A stretch of 64,000 bases of DNA from Rubrivivax sp. GTDB taxonomy: Bacteria > Pseudomonadota > Gammaproteobacteria > Burkholderiales > Burkholderiaceae_C. The notes under the pieces were generated by a model. The model made no database searches, was not told the DNA's origin, and was given only the letters and a program-made list of their open reading frames with translations. The position numbers and the translations under genes are program-made. This document shows positions 33,297 through 42,126 of the stretch, piece after piece (positions within the stretch are counted from its first letter, which is position 1; each line of letters opens with the position of its first letter). The stretch covers positions 124,001 through 188,000 of the forward strand of contig JADJYX010000042.1 of assembly GCA_016719535.1 (NCBI GenBank), read 5' to 3'.

Positions 33297-33605
33297 AGCG
33301 CACGACGGCGCCGACCGCGCCGCCGTGCGCTTTGGCTGCGCCGCCCCGGCTGCGCCGGGGTCCGCGCATGCTGCGCATCCGCCACGACAAGCCGCTGCAC
33401 GAGGCCGACAGCCTGCCGACGCTGCAGGCGCTGGTCGACGGCGCGTGAAGCGCACGACGGCGCCGACCGCGCCGCCGTGCGCTTTGGCTGCGCCGCCCCG
33501 GCTGCGCCGGGGTCCGCGCATGCTGCGCATCCGCCACGACAAGCCGCTGCACGAGGCCGACCGCCTGCCGACGCTGCTGGCGCTGGTCGACGGCACGTGA
33601 AGCAA
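33211..33605 (+). repeat. 152-bp tandem repeat, about 2.6 copies, over the ligase 3' end
   Basis: Units begin at 33211, 33363 and 33515. Units 1 and 2 read identically over all 152 bases. Unit 3 is partial (about 90 bases) and has several substitutions. Each carries the last 30 ligase codons and a stop (at 33294, 33446 and 33598). 152 is not a multiple of three, so the copies do not extend the protein. The 395-base gap up to yegP consists mostly of this repeat; the last 85 bases show only the yegP leader. Confidence 0.9.
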
Positions 33606-33691
33606 CCCGACGCCGTGCGAGCCCACTTCCGAACGGGTTCCGGCGCGCTTACCATCCACCGTATCCCTCAACCCACCGCGAAGGATCTGTC

Positions 33692-34024
33692 ATGCCAGGC
33701 TGGTACGAACTGAAGTCGAACGACAAGGGTCAGTTTTCGTTTGTCCTCAAGGCCGAGAACGGGGAGGTCGTGCTGCGCAGCGAGACCTACGACGCGAAGG
33801 CCTCGGCCGAGAACGGCATCGCCTCGGTGCAGAAGAACAGCCCGCTCGAAGAGCGCTACGAGCGCAAGGATGCCTCCGACGGGCGCCTGTATTTCAACCT
33901 GCGCGCCGCCAACCACCAGGTCATCGGCAGCAGCCAGATGTACAAGACTTCGGTCGACCGCGACCAGGGCATCGCGGCGGTCAAGGCCAACGGCGCCACC
34001 ACCACCGTCAAGGCCGGCGGCTGA
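33692..34024 (+). CDS. yegP: YegP family protein (two DUF1508 repeats)
   Basis: A 110-residue protein made of two DUF1508 repeats: GWYELKSNDKGQFSFVLKA with SENGIASVQKNS, and the second with GRLYFNLRAANHQVIGSS and DQGIAAVKANG. This matches E. coli YegP in length and layout. The biochemical role is not established. GAAGGA lies eight bases upstream of the ATG. It converges on the next gene with 12 bases between stops. Confidence 0.93.
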   Translation: MPGWYELKSNDKGQFSFVLKAENGEVVLRSETYDAKASAENGIASVQKNSPLEERYERKDASDGRLYFNLRAANHQVIGSSQMYKTSVDRDQGIAAVKANGATTTVKAGG

Positions 34025-34036
34025 CGCCGGTCAGGC

Positions 34037-34951
34037 TCACAGCGGCGCGGCCGGTGCCGCCGCCGCGCCGCCGAAGGCCGGCCCCTGCAATGCGCTGGCG
34101 TCGTAGCGACGGTTGACGTCCAGCCCGGTCAGCCGCCAGTCGTGCGCCGGAAAGTCGGGGAAGGGGTGCACCACGCGCTCGTAGGACCTCGACGGCCACC
34201 ACACGCCGTGGCGTTGCACCAGCTCCAGCCAGTCGACCTCGGCCACCGCGCCCTGGGTCGTGGGGTGGCCTTCCAGCGTGAAGCGCAGGCGGCGACACGT
34301 CAGGTCGTCGCGGTCGATGGCCAGCGATGCGCGGTCACCGGTGGACAGCCCGAAGCCCGGCCGCAGCCAGGCTTCGACCCACTGGCAGGCCCGGCCGTCG
34401 ACGCGCACGCGCTCGCCCATCGCCAGCGGCGTGCTGCCGGCGGCCACCTGCTCGTCCAGCCACAGCGGGCCGAGCAGGAAGAAGACATAGCAGTCGGCCA
34501 CCAGCGCCGATGCGGTGCGCACCGCATCGCGCGCATCGGGCCGGCCGTCGTACCACACGCTCACCTCGCCCGGCTGGCCGCGCGCGCGCCCGGCACGGCG
34601 CAGCACCTGCTTGCGGCCCGACGGGCCACGATGCGCCTGCGCGATGACGCCTTCGCGCGGCAACAGGCGCTCCTCGCTGCGCTGCCGCCAGGGTTTGTCG
34701 ACGACATCGGGCTGGATGCGGTCGATCAGCGGGCGCCACTGGCCGTCGTAGGCGACATTGATGTCGTGCAGGCCCTGGTAGGCGCCGCGGCCGTGGCGGT
34801 CGGCGCATTGGCGCAGCCAGCGCACGGCCTGCGCATCGACGCCGGCCGCTGTACCGGCCGAGGCCAGCGGCAAGGGCGTGCCGCAGCCCTGCAGCGCGGG
34901 CAGCAGCGGCAGCGGGGCCAGGGTCAGCAGGCGGCGGCGGGTCGGGTTCAT
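34037..34951 (-). CDS. Hypothetical Tat/lipoprotein-signal protein
   Basis: A 304-residue protein. The leader MNPTRRRLLTLAPLPLLPALQGC combines an Arg-Arg-Arg stretch and a lipobox-like LQGC, so it may be a Tat-exported lipoprotein. The mature part is beta-rich with many Trp residues (VWWPSRSYERVVHPFPDFPAHDW). No catalytic pattern was recognised; the layout resembles LolA-like outer-membrane lipoprotein sorting folds, but this is a guess. It stands alone between yegP and the Bug receptor. Confidence 0.7.
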   Translation of the reverse strand: MNPTRRRLLTLAPLPLLPALQGCGTPLPLASAGTAAGVDAQAVRWLRQCADRHGRGAYQGLHDINVAYDGQWRPLIDRIQPDVVDKPWRQRSEERLLPREGVIAQAHRGPSGRKQVLRRAGRARGQPGEVSVWYDGRPDARDAVRTASALVADCYVFFLLGPLWLDEQVAAGSTPLAMGERVRVDGRACQWVEAWLRPGFGLSTGDRASLAIDRDDLTCRRLRFTLEGHPTTQGAVAEVDWLELVQRHGVWWPSRSYERVVHPFPDFPAHDWRLTGLDVNRRYDASALQGPAFGGAAAAPAAPL

Positions 34952-35006
34952 GGCGGTGGGGCCTTGCCTTCGGGTCGGACCGGTTGCTGGCGTCGCACCC
35001 GTGCCT

Positions 35007-35987
35007 TCAGTCCAGCGGCTTGAGGTCCAGTTCCTGCGCCAGCTTCACCCAGCGCGCGGCATCACCCTCGAGCTGGCGTTTCATCTCGTCGGGCCCGGGG
35101 GCAGCGACGTTGAGCGCCATGCTCACCAGGCGCTCGCGCACGTCGGGCATGCGCATCACCTGGTCCATCGCGCCGGCCAGCTTGTCGACCACGCCCTTGG
35201 GCATGCCGGCCGGGCCGAGGATGCCGAACCACTGCTCGTAGTCCATGCCCTTGATGCCCAGTTCCTCGAAGGTGGGGACGTCGGGCAGATCGGCAAAGCG
35301 CCTGGGGCCGGTGGCGGCCAGCGCACGCAGCTTGCCGGCCTTGACGTTGGTGCCGGCGCTGGCCATGGTGGTGATCATCACCTGCACCTGGCCGCTCATC
35401 AGGTCCACCAGCGCCGGCGAACTTCCCTTGTAGGGCACGCTGACGAACTGGATGCCGGTGCGCGCCTTGAAGAGATCGACCACCACGCTGCCGGTGCCGG
35501 CGATCGCCATCGTCAGCTTGCCCGGATTGGCCTTGGCCCAGGCGATGGCGTCCTTGGCGGTCCTGGGTTCGAAGGCCGGGCCGGCCACCAGGAACGCGGG
35601 CGAGCGCCCGATCATCGCCACCGGGGTGAAGTCCTTCACCGCGTCGTAGGGCATCTTGCGCGTATAGATCGGCATGCTGCTGTGGAATACGTCCACCAGC
35701 ACCAGCGTATAGCCGTCGGGCGCCGACTTGGCCACCGCGTCGGCACCGATCACGCCGCCGGCGCCGCCCTTGTTCTCGACCACCACGGTGGCCTTCAGCA
35801 CCTGCGACAGCTTCTCGGCCACCTGGCGGCCGATGCCGTCGCTGCTGCCGCCGGCAGGGAAGGGGATCACCAGCCGGATCGGCTTGGCTGGATAGTCCTG
35901 CGCGGCTGCGGGGGCGATGCCGGCCAGGCCGAGCGCGGCGGCCATGCCGGTGGCGAGCAGGGTGCGACGAAGGGTCTTGGGGTTCAT
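35007..35987 (-). CDS. Bug family substrate-binding protein
   Basis: A 326-residue receptor. The leader MNPKTLRRTLLATGMAAALGL ends at AAAQD. Family blocks are IRLVIPFPAGGSSDGIGRQ, VENKGGAGGVIGAD, VPYKGSSPALVDLMSGQVQ and DLPDVPTFEELG. It lies 58 bases downstream of the LysR gene in the same direction and may be co-transcribed. Both are divergent from the tartrate dehydrogenase/Bug pair, so a C4 hydroxy-dicarboxylate ligand is a reasonable inference. Confidence 0.95.
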   Translation of the reverse strand: MNPKTLRRTLLATGMAAALGLAGIAPAAAQDYPAKPIRLVIPFPAGGSSDGIGRQVAEKLSQVLKATVVVENKGGAGGVIGADAVAKSAPDGYTLVLVDVFHSSMPIYTRKMPYDAVKDFTPVAMIGRSPAFLVAGPAFEPRTAKDAIAWAKANPGKLTMAIAGTGSVVVDLFKARTGIQFVSVPYKGSSPALVDLMSGQVQVMITTMASAGTNVKAGKLRALAATGPRRFADLPDVPTFEELGIKGMDYEQWFGILGPAGMPKGVVDKLAGAMDQVMRMPDVRERLVSMALNVAAPGPDEMKRQLEGDAARWVKLAQELDLKPLD

Positions 35988-36045
35988 GGTGGGTGGACGT
36001 TCGGGCGGGCAGGGAAGGGAACGCTGATTCTGGCAGGCTCCGGCG

Positions 36046-37008
36046 TCAGCCCGCGGCCGGTGCACGGCGTGCGAAGGCCTCGGCGACGAAGTCGACGAAG
36101 CTGCGCACGCGCGTCGACGACTGCAGCCGCTGCGGCCAGACGGCGTGGATGTCGGCATCGGGCGTGTCGTACTGCGGCAGTACGCGCACCAGGCGGCCGC
36201 TCTTCAGGTGGCGCTCGACGTCCCATTCGGCGCGCATCACGATGCCCAGCCCCTCCAGCGCCCAGTGGACGGCCACCTCGCCGTCGTTGCTGGACAGGTT
36301 GCCGCGTGTCTTCACGGCCTCGGCCGGGGCGGCCGGGCCGCGGCCTCGGCGTGGCGTCAGCCGCCACAGGCCGTAGGCCTCGTCGCCCTGGCGGATGCCG
36401 ATGCAGTGGTGGCGCACCAGGTCGGCCGGCGAGCGCGGCGTGCCGTGCCGCGCCAGGTAGGCTGGCGCGGCGCACAGCAGGCGGCGGTTGCGCGCGATCA
36501 GCCGCGACACCACGCGCGCATCGGGCGGCGCGCCGAAGCGGACGCAGACGTCGAAGCTGTCGTCGGTCAGCGGCGGCGGGTTGACCGAGAGCTGCAGCTG
36601 CACGTCGACCTGCGGATGCTGGCGCACGAAGCGCGACACCAGCGGCGCCACGTGCATGCGGCCGAAGCCGAGCGTGGCATTGACGCGCAGCAGCCCCTGC
36701 GGCTTGCCCTTGGAGGCGCCCAGCAGCCGCGTCAGGTCGTCCAGATCGGCGAGGATGCGGCGCGCGTGGTCCAGCACCAGGTCGCCCTCGGGCGTGAGGC
36801 TCATGCGCCGCGTCGTGCGGTTGACCAGCGCCAGGCCCAGGCGCGCTTCCATGCCCGCCAGCCGCTTGCTGACCGCGGGCGTGGAGATGCCCAGTTCGCG
36901 CGCCGCGGCGCTCAGGCTGCCGCTGGTGGCCAGGGTGGCGAAGAAGCCCAGCTCCGCGGGCTGGATGGCGGCGGGGGCGGTGGTGGTGGTGGTGGTGGTG
37001 GTGGTCAT
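36046..37008 (-). CDS. LysR family transcriptional regulator
   Basis: A 320-residue LysR regulator. Residues about 13-72 form the winged helix (FFATLATSGSLSAAARELG, then AVSKRLAGMEARLG). The rest is the periplasmic-binding-like effector domain (LRVNATLGFGRMHVAPLV, and SSNDGEVAVHWALEGLGI). The N-terminus has nine consecutive Thr codons directly after the start Met, from a GGT/ACC microsatellite. It is divergent from the tartrate-dehydrogenase-like gene and presumably controls it through the dyad at 37033-37049. GAAGG precedes the chosen ATG; an ATG at 37065 would put the dyad inside the coding region. Confidence 0.92.
   Translation of the reverse strand: MTTTTTTTTTAPAAIQPAELGFFATLATSGSLSAAARELGISTPAVSKRLAGMEARLGLALVNRTTRRMSLTPEGDLVLDHARRILADLDDLTRLLGASKGKPQGLLRVNATLGFGRMHVAPLVSRFVRQHPQVDVQLQLSVNPPPLTDDSFDVCVRFGAPPDARVVSRLIARNRRLLCAAPAYLARHGTPRSPADLVRHHCIGIRQGDEAYGLWRLTPRRGRGPAAPAEAVKTRGNLSSNDGEVAVHWALEGLGIVMRAEWDVERHLKSGRLVRVLPQYDTPDADIHAVWPQRLQSSTRVRSFVDFVAEAFARRAPAAG
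36979..37005. repeat. GGT trinucleotide repeat (9 units)
   Basis: Nine uninterrupted GGT units encode Thr2-Thr10 of the LysR regulator on the minus strand. Changes in copy number would alter the N-terminal length but not the frame. Confidence 0.9.
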
Positions 37009-37032
37009 CGTTGCCTTCAGGTTAACGACGCC

Positions 37033-37049
37033 TTCACTGTAGCGGTGAA
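37033..37049. promoter_or_regulatory. LysR-type dyad in the divergent promoter
   Basis: TTCAC (37033-37037) and GTGAA (37045-37049) form an inverted repeat with a 7-base centre, fitting the T-N11-A pattern of LysR boxes. It lies 25 bases from the LysR start and about 60 from the dehydrogenase start. Confidence 0.6.
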
Positions 37050-37110
37050 CCATCAACCCGGCCAACGCCTAGAGTGCGGCCCTTCCCTTCCACCCGACCC
37101 AGGCCCGCCC

Positions 37111-38178
37111 ATGAAGACCTACGCCATCGCGACCATCCCCGGAGACGGCATCGGCCTGGAGGTGGTGCCCGCCGGCCAGCAGGTGCTGCAGGCGCTGGCC
37201 GACGCCGGCGGCGGCTTCGCCTTTACGTTCGAGCATTTCGGCTGGGGCGGCGACTGGTACCGCGCGCACGGCGAGATGATGCCGGCCGACGGCCTGGAGG
37301 CGCTGCGCGGCAAGGACGCCATCCTGTTCGGCTCCGCCGGCGACCCGAAGATCCCCGATCACGTCACGCTGTGGGGCCTGCGGCTGAAGATCTGCCAGGG
37401 CTTCGACCAGTACGCCAACGTGCGGCCCACCCGCATCCTGCCCGGCATCGACGCGCCGCTCAAGCGCTGCCGGCCGCAGGACCTGGACTGGGTGATCGTG
37501 CGCGAGAACTCCGAGGGCGAATACGCCGGCGTCGGCGGCCGTGCGCACCAGGGGCACCCGATCGAGGTCGCCACCGACGTCAGCCTGATGACGCGCGCCG
37601 GCGTCGAACGCATCATGCGCTACGCCTTCCGGCTGGCGCAGGGCCGCCCGCGCAAGCTGCTGACGGTGGTCACCAAGAGCAATGCGCAGCGCCACGCGAT
37701 GGTGATGTGGGACGAGATCGCGCAGCAGGTGGCGGCCGAGTTTCCCGACGTGACCTGGGACAAGGAACTGGTGGACGCGATGACCGCGCGCATGGTCAAC
37801 CGCCCGGCCAGCATCGACACCGTGGTGGCCACCAACCTGCACGCCGACATCCTGAGCGACCTGGCGGCGGCGCTGGCGGGCAGTCTGGGCATCGCGCCCA
37901 CCGGCAACATCGACCCCGAGCGCCGCTGCCCCAGCATGTTCGAGCCCATCCACGGCTCGGCCTTCGACATCATGGGCCAGGGCCTGGCGAATCCGATCGG
38001 TACCTTCTGGAGCTGCGTGATGCTGCTCGAGCACCTGGGCGAGGCCGAGGCCGCGCAGCGGCTGATGCAGGCCATCGAGGCCGTCACCGCCGACCCGGCG
38101 CTGCACACGCGCGACCTGGGCGGCAGCGCCCGCACCGAAGACGTGACCCGTGCCGTCTGCGCGCGGCTGGCGCGCTGA
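37111..38178 (+). CDS. ttuC: Tartrate/D-malate dehydrogenase (isocitrate/isopropylmalate dehydrogenase family)
   Basis: A 355-residue decarboxylating beta-hydroxyacid dehydrogenase. ATIPGDGIGLEVVPAG begins the fold. Substrate-site arginines sit in LRLKICQGFDQYANVRP and in VIVRENSEGEYAGVGGR. The metal aspartates lie in DTVVATNLHADILSDLAAAL, followed by APTGNIDP and FEPIHGSAFDI. The ENSEGEYAG form matches tartrate/D-malate dehydrogenases rather than LeuB. It makes oxaloglycolate or pyruvate from tartrate or malate with NAD. It is divergent from the LysR regulator and is followed 23 bases later by a Bug receptor. Confidence 0.9.
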   Translation: MKTYAIATIPGDGIGLEVVPAGQQVLQALADAGGGFAFTFEHFGWGGDWYRAHGEMMPADGLEALRGKDAILFGSAGDPKIPDHVTLWGLRLKICQGFDQYANVRPTRILPGIDAPLKRCRPQDLDWVIVRENSEGEYAGVGGRAHQGHPIEVATDVSLMTRAGVERIMRYAFRLAQGRPRKLLTVVTKSNAQRHAMVMWDEIAQQVAAEFPDVTWDKELVDAMTARMVNRPASIDTVVATNLHADILSDLAAALAGSLGIAPTGNIDPERRCPSMFEPIHGSAFDIMGQGLANPIGTFWSCVMLLEHLGEAEAAQRLMQAIEAVTADPALHTRDLGGSARTEDVTRAVCARLAR

Positions 38179-38201
38179 ACCCCGACCACCGGAGACCACC
38201 G

Positions 38202-39191
38202 ATGACCCGTCGCATCCCCACCACCCGCCGTGCCCTGGCGCTGGCCGCCCTCGGCCTTTGCGCCGCCGCCGCCGCGCCCTGGGCCCAGGCCCAGGCCTGG
38301 CCGAGCAAGCCGGTGACCATCGTCGTGCCCTTCCCGCCCGGCGGCACCACCGACGTGCTGGCGCGCGCGCTGGCCGAGAAGCTCACGCTCAGCCTGGGCC
38401 AGACGGTGATCGTCGAGAGCAAGCCCGGCGCCGGGGCCACGCTGGGTGCCGACTACGTGGCCAAGTCGCGGCCCGACGGCCATACCGTGCTGATGGGCGC
38501 GGTGCACCACACCATCGCACCGGCGGTGTTCAAGAAGCTGGCCTACGACCTGCAGAAGGACCTGGCCCCGGTCACCACCGTGGCGATGGTGCCCAACGTG
38601 CTGGTGGTCAATGCCGCCAATCCGGCGCGCCACGTGGCCGACCTGGTGGCGCAGGCCAAGGCGCAGCCGGGCCAGCTCAACTACGGCTCCAACGGCAACG
38701 GCACCGCGCAGCACCTGATCGGCACGCAGTTCGAGAATGCCAACGGCATCCAGCTCGGCCACATCCCCTACAAGGGCAGCGGCCCGCTGGTGACCGACCT
38801 CATCGGCGGCCAGGTCACGATGTCCTTCGACACCGTGACGCCGGTGCTGCCGCACATCCAGTCCGGCAAGCTCAAGGCACTGGCGGTGACGACGGGCAGG
38901 CGCTCGTCGGCGCTGCCCGACGTGCCCACGCTGCAGGAGGCGGGGCTGAAGGACTTCGACATCGGCACCTGGTTCGGCCTGCTGGCCCCGGCGGCGACGC
39001 CGAAGGACGTCATCGCCCGGCTCAACGCCGAGACGGTGAAGATCCTGCAGTCGGCCGATTTCCGTCAGCGCATGGCCGCCATCGGCGCCGAGCCGGTGGG
39101 CAACACGCCCGAGCAGATGGCCCAGCAGATCAAGGCCGACGTCGAAAAATTCGCGAAGCTGGTCAAGGACGCCAGGGTCGTGCTGGAGTGA
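38202..39191 (+). CDS. Bug family substrate-binding protein
   Basis: A 329-residue receptor. The leader MTRRIPTTRRALALAALGL ends at AQAQA. Family blocks are VTIVVPFPPGGTTDVLARAL, VESKPGAGATLGADYVAK, HIPYKGSGPLVTDLIGGQV and ALPDVPTLQEAG. GGAG lies nine bases upstream. It probably shares the operon and substrate class of the tartrate dehydrogenase. It converges on the M16 peptidase gene with seven bases between stops. Confidence 0.95.
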   Translation: MTRRIPTTRRALALAALGLCAAAAAPWAQAQAWPSKPVTIVVPFPPGGTTDVLARALAEKLTLSLGQTVIVESKPGAGATLGADYVAKSRPDGHTVLMGAVHHTIAPAVFKKLAYDLQKDLAPVTTVAMVPNVLVVNAANPARHVADLVAQAKAQPGQLNYGSNGNGTAQHLIGTQFENANGIQLGHIPYKGSGPLVTDLIGGQVTMSFDTVTPVLPHIQSGKLKALAVTTGRRSSALPDVPTLQEAGLKDFDIGTWFGLLAPAATPKDVIARLNAETVKILQSADFRQRMAAIGAEPVGNTPEQMAQQIKADVEKFAKLVKDARVVLE

Positions 39192-39198
39192 GCGCGCA

Positions 39199-42069
39199 TC
39201 ACTTGTAACGTTGCCCGCGCTTCCAGGCCTCGCGCCCGGCGGCGTCGGCGGGTACCGTCACCGGCCGTGTCGCCTGCGCACGATGGTCGCGCGCGAAGCC
39301 GAGCAAGTTGCGCAGCTGTCGCGTCGACGGATCCAGCGCGCGCGCCAGCACCTCGGCCACGCGCGCTCGCGTCAGGCCATCGAGCGCGGCCAGCGTGGCC
39401 TCGTTGCGCGCCCAGTCGGCGCGCTCGTCGTAGGCCAGCACGAACAGCCGCATCGCGCGGTCGGCGATCGCCTTGTCGCGTTCCAGCAACCGCGCGCGCA
39501 CGCCGGCGACGATGGTGGCCCAGGCCTCGTCGGGCAGTTCCGCCAGCTGCTTCGGCAGCGTCTGGATGAAGGCATCGGCGCGCGCTTCCAGCACATCGGC
39601 GGGATATTCGCCCGACTGGATGAGAAACATCGCCACCGTGCTGCGCTCGTCCTCGAAGGCGTTGCCCTGCACGATGTAGCCCAGCTGCTGGCGCGTGCGC
39701 ATCTCGCTGTAGAAAGGGTCGCCGACCACGGCCGACAGCACCTGGGCGATGGCGCGCGCCTCGGGGCCGTCGTCGCCCAGCACATATTCGCGGCGCAGCG
39801 TGGAATTGTTGACCTTCAGCGTCTGGCTGCTGCGCAGGTCCTCGCCCGCGCGGCCGGCCAGCTGGCGCGGGCGCAGCAGCTCGGCCTCGGCCACCGGCTG
39901 CGTGCCCAGCACGGCGGCCACGCGGCGCACCGCGGCGGTGGCCGCCTCCGGCCCCAGGTTGCCATAGGCCAGCGCCTCGAGCTTGCCGCGGGCATACAGC
40001 GCGCGCGCGAAGCGGCGCACGTCGGCCAGCGTGACGCCGCGCGCCAGCGGCAGCATGTCGGCCGGCGTGGCGTGGAACTCGCGCACCAGCGCGCGCCGCG
40101 TCTCGCGGATGCCGATGTAGGCGTCGGCCGATTCGAAGGCCGACAGCTCGCGCAGCAGCCGGTCCTTGAGGTCGGCAAAGCGCGCGGGCGACAGCGTGCA
40201 GTCGGTGAGCTGCGGCGCCACCGCATCGAGCAGGCGGCCGTTGGCCTCGTCCCAGCCTTCGGCAAGCAGCAGCACGCCGTCGAGCGAGGCATTGAGCACG
40301 AAGCGCTGACCGGCCTCGGCAGCGATGTAGGTGGTCTCGTTGAGGACTTCGCGCGCGCAGCCTTCGTAGAAGCGCAGCAGCGTGGCGGTCTGCGTACCGG
40401 CCAGGCTGCGCGGCAGGCGGTGGCGCAGCAGCAGCGCGGCCTGCGGGCGCTGGAATTCGGTGTCCTGCGCGTGGAAGAGGCTCAAGGCCGGCTCGTCGAT
40501 CAGCCGCGCCGGCTGCAGCGCCTGCAGCGTGGTGCGCGCCGGCACGAAGGGGTTGGGCCGCGGCGGGAAGAGGCCGGCCACGCGCGGCGGCTGCAGCAGC
40601 GCGGTGTAGGCCTCGCCGGCGTCCTCGGCATAGCTGTAGCGGGCGCCGTAGACGGGTTCGACGCGGTCGGCGGGCAGGCCCTTGGCCACCAGCGTGGCCA
40701 GCAGGTTGTCGGGGCTGATGCGCGCCAGCAGCGCCTGCACCGCGGCCGGGTCCTCGCGCAGCCACAGGAAGGGCACCCGTTCGGCCACCGCCAGCGGATG
40801 GTCCATCACCAGGCTGGCCAGGCCGGCGGCCAGGTTGGCGCCTTCGCCCTTGTCGCGGTAGCGCTCGTCCAGCCGCGCCAGCGTCTGCCGCTCGCGGAAC
40901 AGGTGCGCCGGCAGGCCCTGCTCGCGCAGCAGGCGCGCGGTGGCGAAGACCAGCTGCAGCACGCGCGGCACCTGCTGCAGGCCCTGCGGCGTGAGGCCGA
41001 TCTGCAGCTCGAAGGCGCCGTACTGCGCCGTGCTCGACTGCGCGCCGGCGCTCAAGGTCGTGGCCAGGCCCTCGGCCTTGAGCTGCGACAGCAGGCTGCC
41101 CGGGCCTTCGCCGCCGAAGACATGACCCAGCAGGTCGGCCGACTTGTGCGGCCAGCCGTCGCGCAGGCCCGGCAGCGGAAACTGCAGGTGCAGATGGCGC
41201 AGGTCCTTGATCGGCTCCATGCGCAGCAGACGCAGCGCGGGCTTGCGCGGCAGGTAGTCGGCGGGGTAGGTCAGCGGGGCCAGCTGGCGGTCGGGCACGG
41301 CCGCAAAATACTGGCGCGCCCAGGCTTCGAGCTGGTCGAGCCCGGCGCGGCCGGTCAGCGCCAGCGTCATGCGGTTGGCGCTGTAGTGGCGGCGGTAGAA
41401 ATCGAGCAGCTCCTCGCGCGTGACGCCGGCCAGCGTCTGCCGGCTGCCGGTGCCGAAGTGGCGCGCCGGATGGCCCGCGGCATAGGCGGTGGCGCGCACC
41501 TGGTGTTCGCGCCAGAGGTCGTTCTCGAGGTTCTTCTCGTGCTCGGAGGCCACCGCATTCATCTCGCGCTCGGTGAAGCGGGCGTCGAACAGCGGCGCGA
41601 TGAAGAACTGCGAAAAGCGGTCGAGCGCGCCTTCGAAGGCCTCGTGGCGGATCTCGAGGAAATAGTTGGTGCGGTCGTCGGCGGTATAGGCGTTGTTGAT
41701 GCCGCCGTTGCGGCGCAGGTAGGCGTCGAAGCCGGTGATGTCGGGGAATTTCTCGGTGCCCAGGAACAGCATGTGTTCGAGAAAGTGCGCCAGCCCCGCA
41801 CGCTCGGGCGGATCGGCCAGCGAGCCCACGCCCACGGCGAGTGCCACCGACGAGACATTGAGCTTGGGGTCCGACAGCAGCAGCACCGGGATGCCGTTGG
41901 GCAGCACGAGGCGGCGCCATTGCGCGGTGTCGCCCGGTGCCACTTCGCGCGGCGGGATCGGTGGCAGCGCGTCGGCGGCCGCGGCGGCTGGGGCCTGGGC
42001 GAAGGTGGTCGTGGCGACGGACAGGCTGCAGGCCAGGGCCGCCAGCAGCGTCAGCAGGAGCTTCTTCAT
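39199..42069 (-). CDS. M16 family zinc metallopeptidase (pitrilysin/insulinase-like)
   Basis: A 956-residue exported peptidase. The signal peptide MKKLLLTLLAALACSLS is followed by four M16 half-domains. The inverted zinc motif HxxEH is at His95-Glu98-His99 (HFLEHMLFLGTEKFP), with the third ligand in the downstream NAVASEHEKNLEND. Inactive M16 domains follow, including YVLGDDGPEARAIAQVL near the end. The length matches periplasmic pitrilysin (protease III). It degrades small peptides in the periplasm. The start was chosen at MKKLL because it opens a clean signal peptide; an earlier frame start lacks one. Confidence 0.93.
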   Translation of the reverse strand: MKKLLLTLLAALACSLSVATTTFAQAPAAAAADALPPIPPREVAPGDTAQWRRLVLPNGIPVLLLSDPKLNVSSVALAVGVGSLADPPERAGLAHFLEHMLFLGTEKFPDITGFDAYLRRNGGINNAYTADDRTNYFLEIRHEAFEGALDRFSQFFIAPLFDARFTEREMNAVASEHEKNLENDLWREHQVRATAYAAGHPARHFGTGSRQTLAGVTREELLDFYRRHYSANRMTLALTGRAGLDQLEAWARQYFAAVPDRQLAPLTYPADYLPRKPALRLLRMEPIKDLRHLHLQFPLPGLRDGWPHKSADLLGHVFGGEGPGSLLSQLKAEGLATTLSAGAQSSTAQYGAFELQIGLTPQGLQQVPRVLQLVFATARLLREQGLPAHLFRERQTLARLDERYRDKGEGANLAAGLASLVMDHPLAVAERVPFLWLREDPAAVQALLARISPDNLLATLVAKGLPADRVEPVYGARYSYAEDAGEAYTALLQPPRVAGLFPPRPNPFVPARTTLQALQPARLIDEPALSLFHAQDTEFQRPQAALLLRHRLPRSLAGTQTATLLRFYEGCAREVLNETTYIAAEAGQRFVLNASLDGVLLLAEGWDEANGRLLDAVAPQLTDCTLSPARFADLKDRLLRELSAFESADAYIGIRETRRALVREFHATPADMLPLARGVTLADVRRFARALYARGKLEALAYGNLGPEAATAAVRRVAAVLGTQPVAEAELLRPRQLAGRAGEDLRSSQTLKVNNSTLRREYVLGDDGPEARAIAQVLSAVVGDPFYSEMRTRQQLGYIVQGNAFEDERSTVAMFLIQSGEYPADVLEARADAFIQTLPKQLAELPDEAWATIVAGVRARLLERDKAIADRAMRLFVLAYDERADWARNEATLAALDGLTRARVAEVLARALDPSTRQLRNLLGFARDHRAQATRPVTVPADAAGREAWKRGQRYK

Positions 42070-42126
42070 GCGGGGCAGTTTAGGCCGCGCCCCCCGCAGC
42101 CGGCACGGCACCGCGGCGGAAGCCCT

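Noticed and set aside
33297..33600. Small reading frames inside the tandem repeat
   Set aside because: They are repeats of the ligase 3' end in different frames with no start signal; not separate genes.
39065..41920. Long open frame overlapping the M16 peptidase on the same strand
   Set aside because: Composition is Arg/Gly/Ala-rich with no family motifs, and it shadows the peptidase frame, which has the HxxEH motif.
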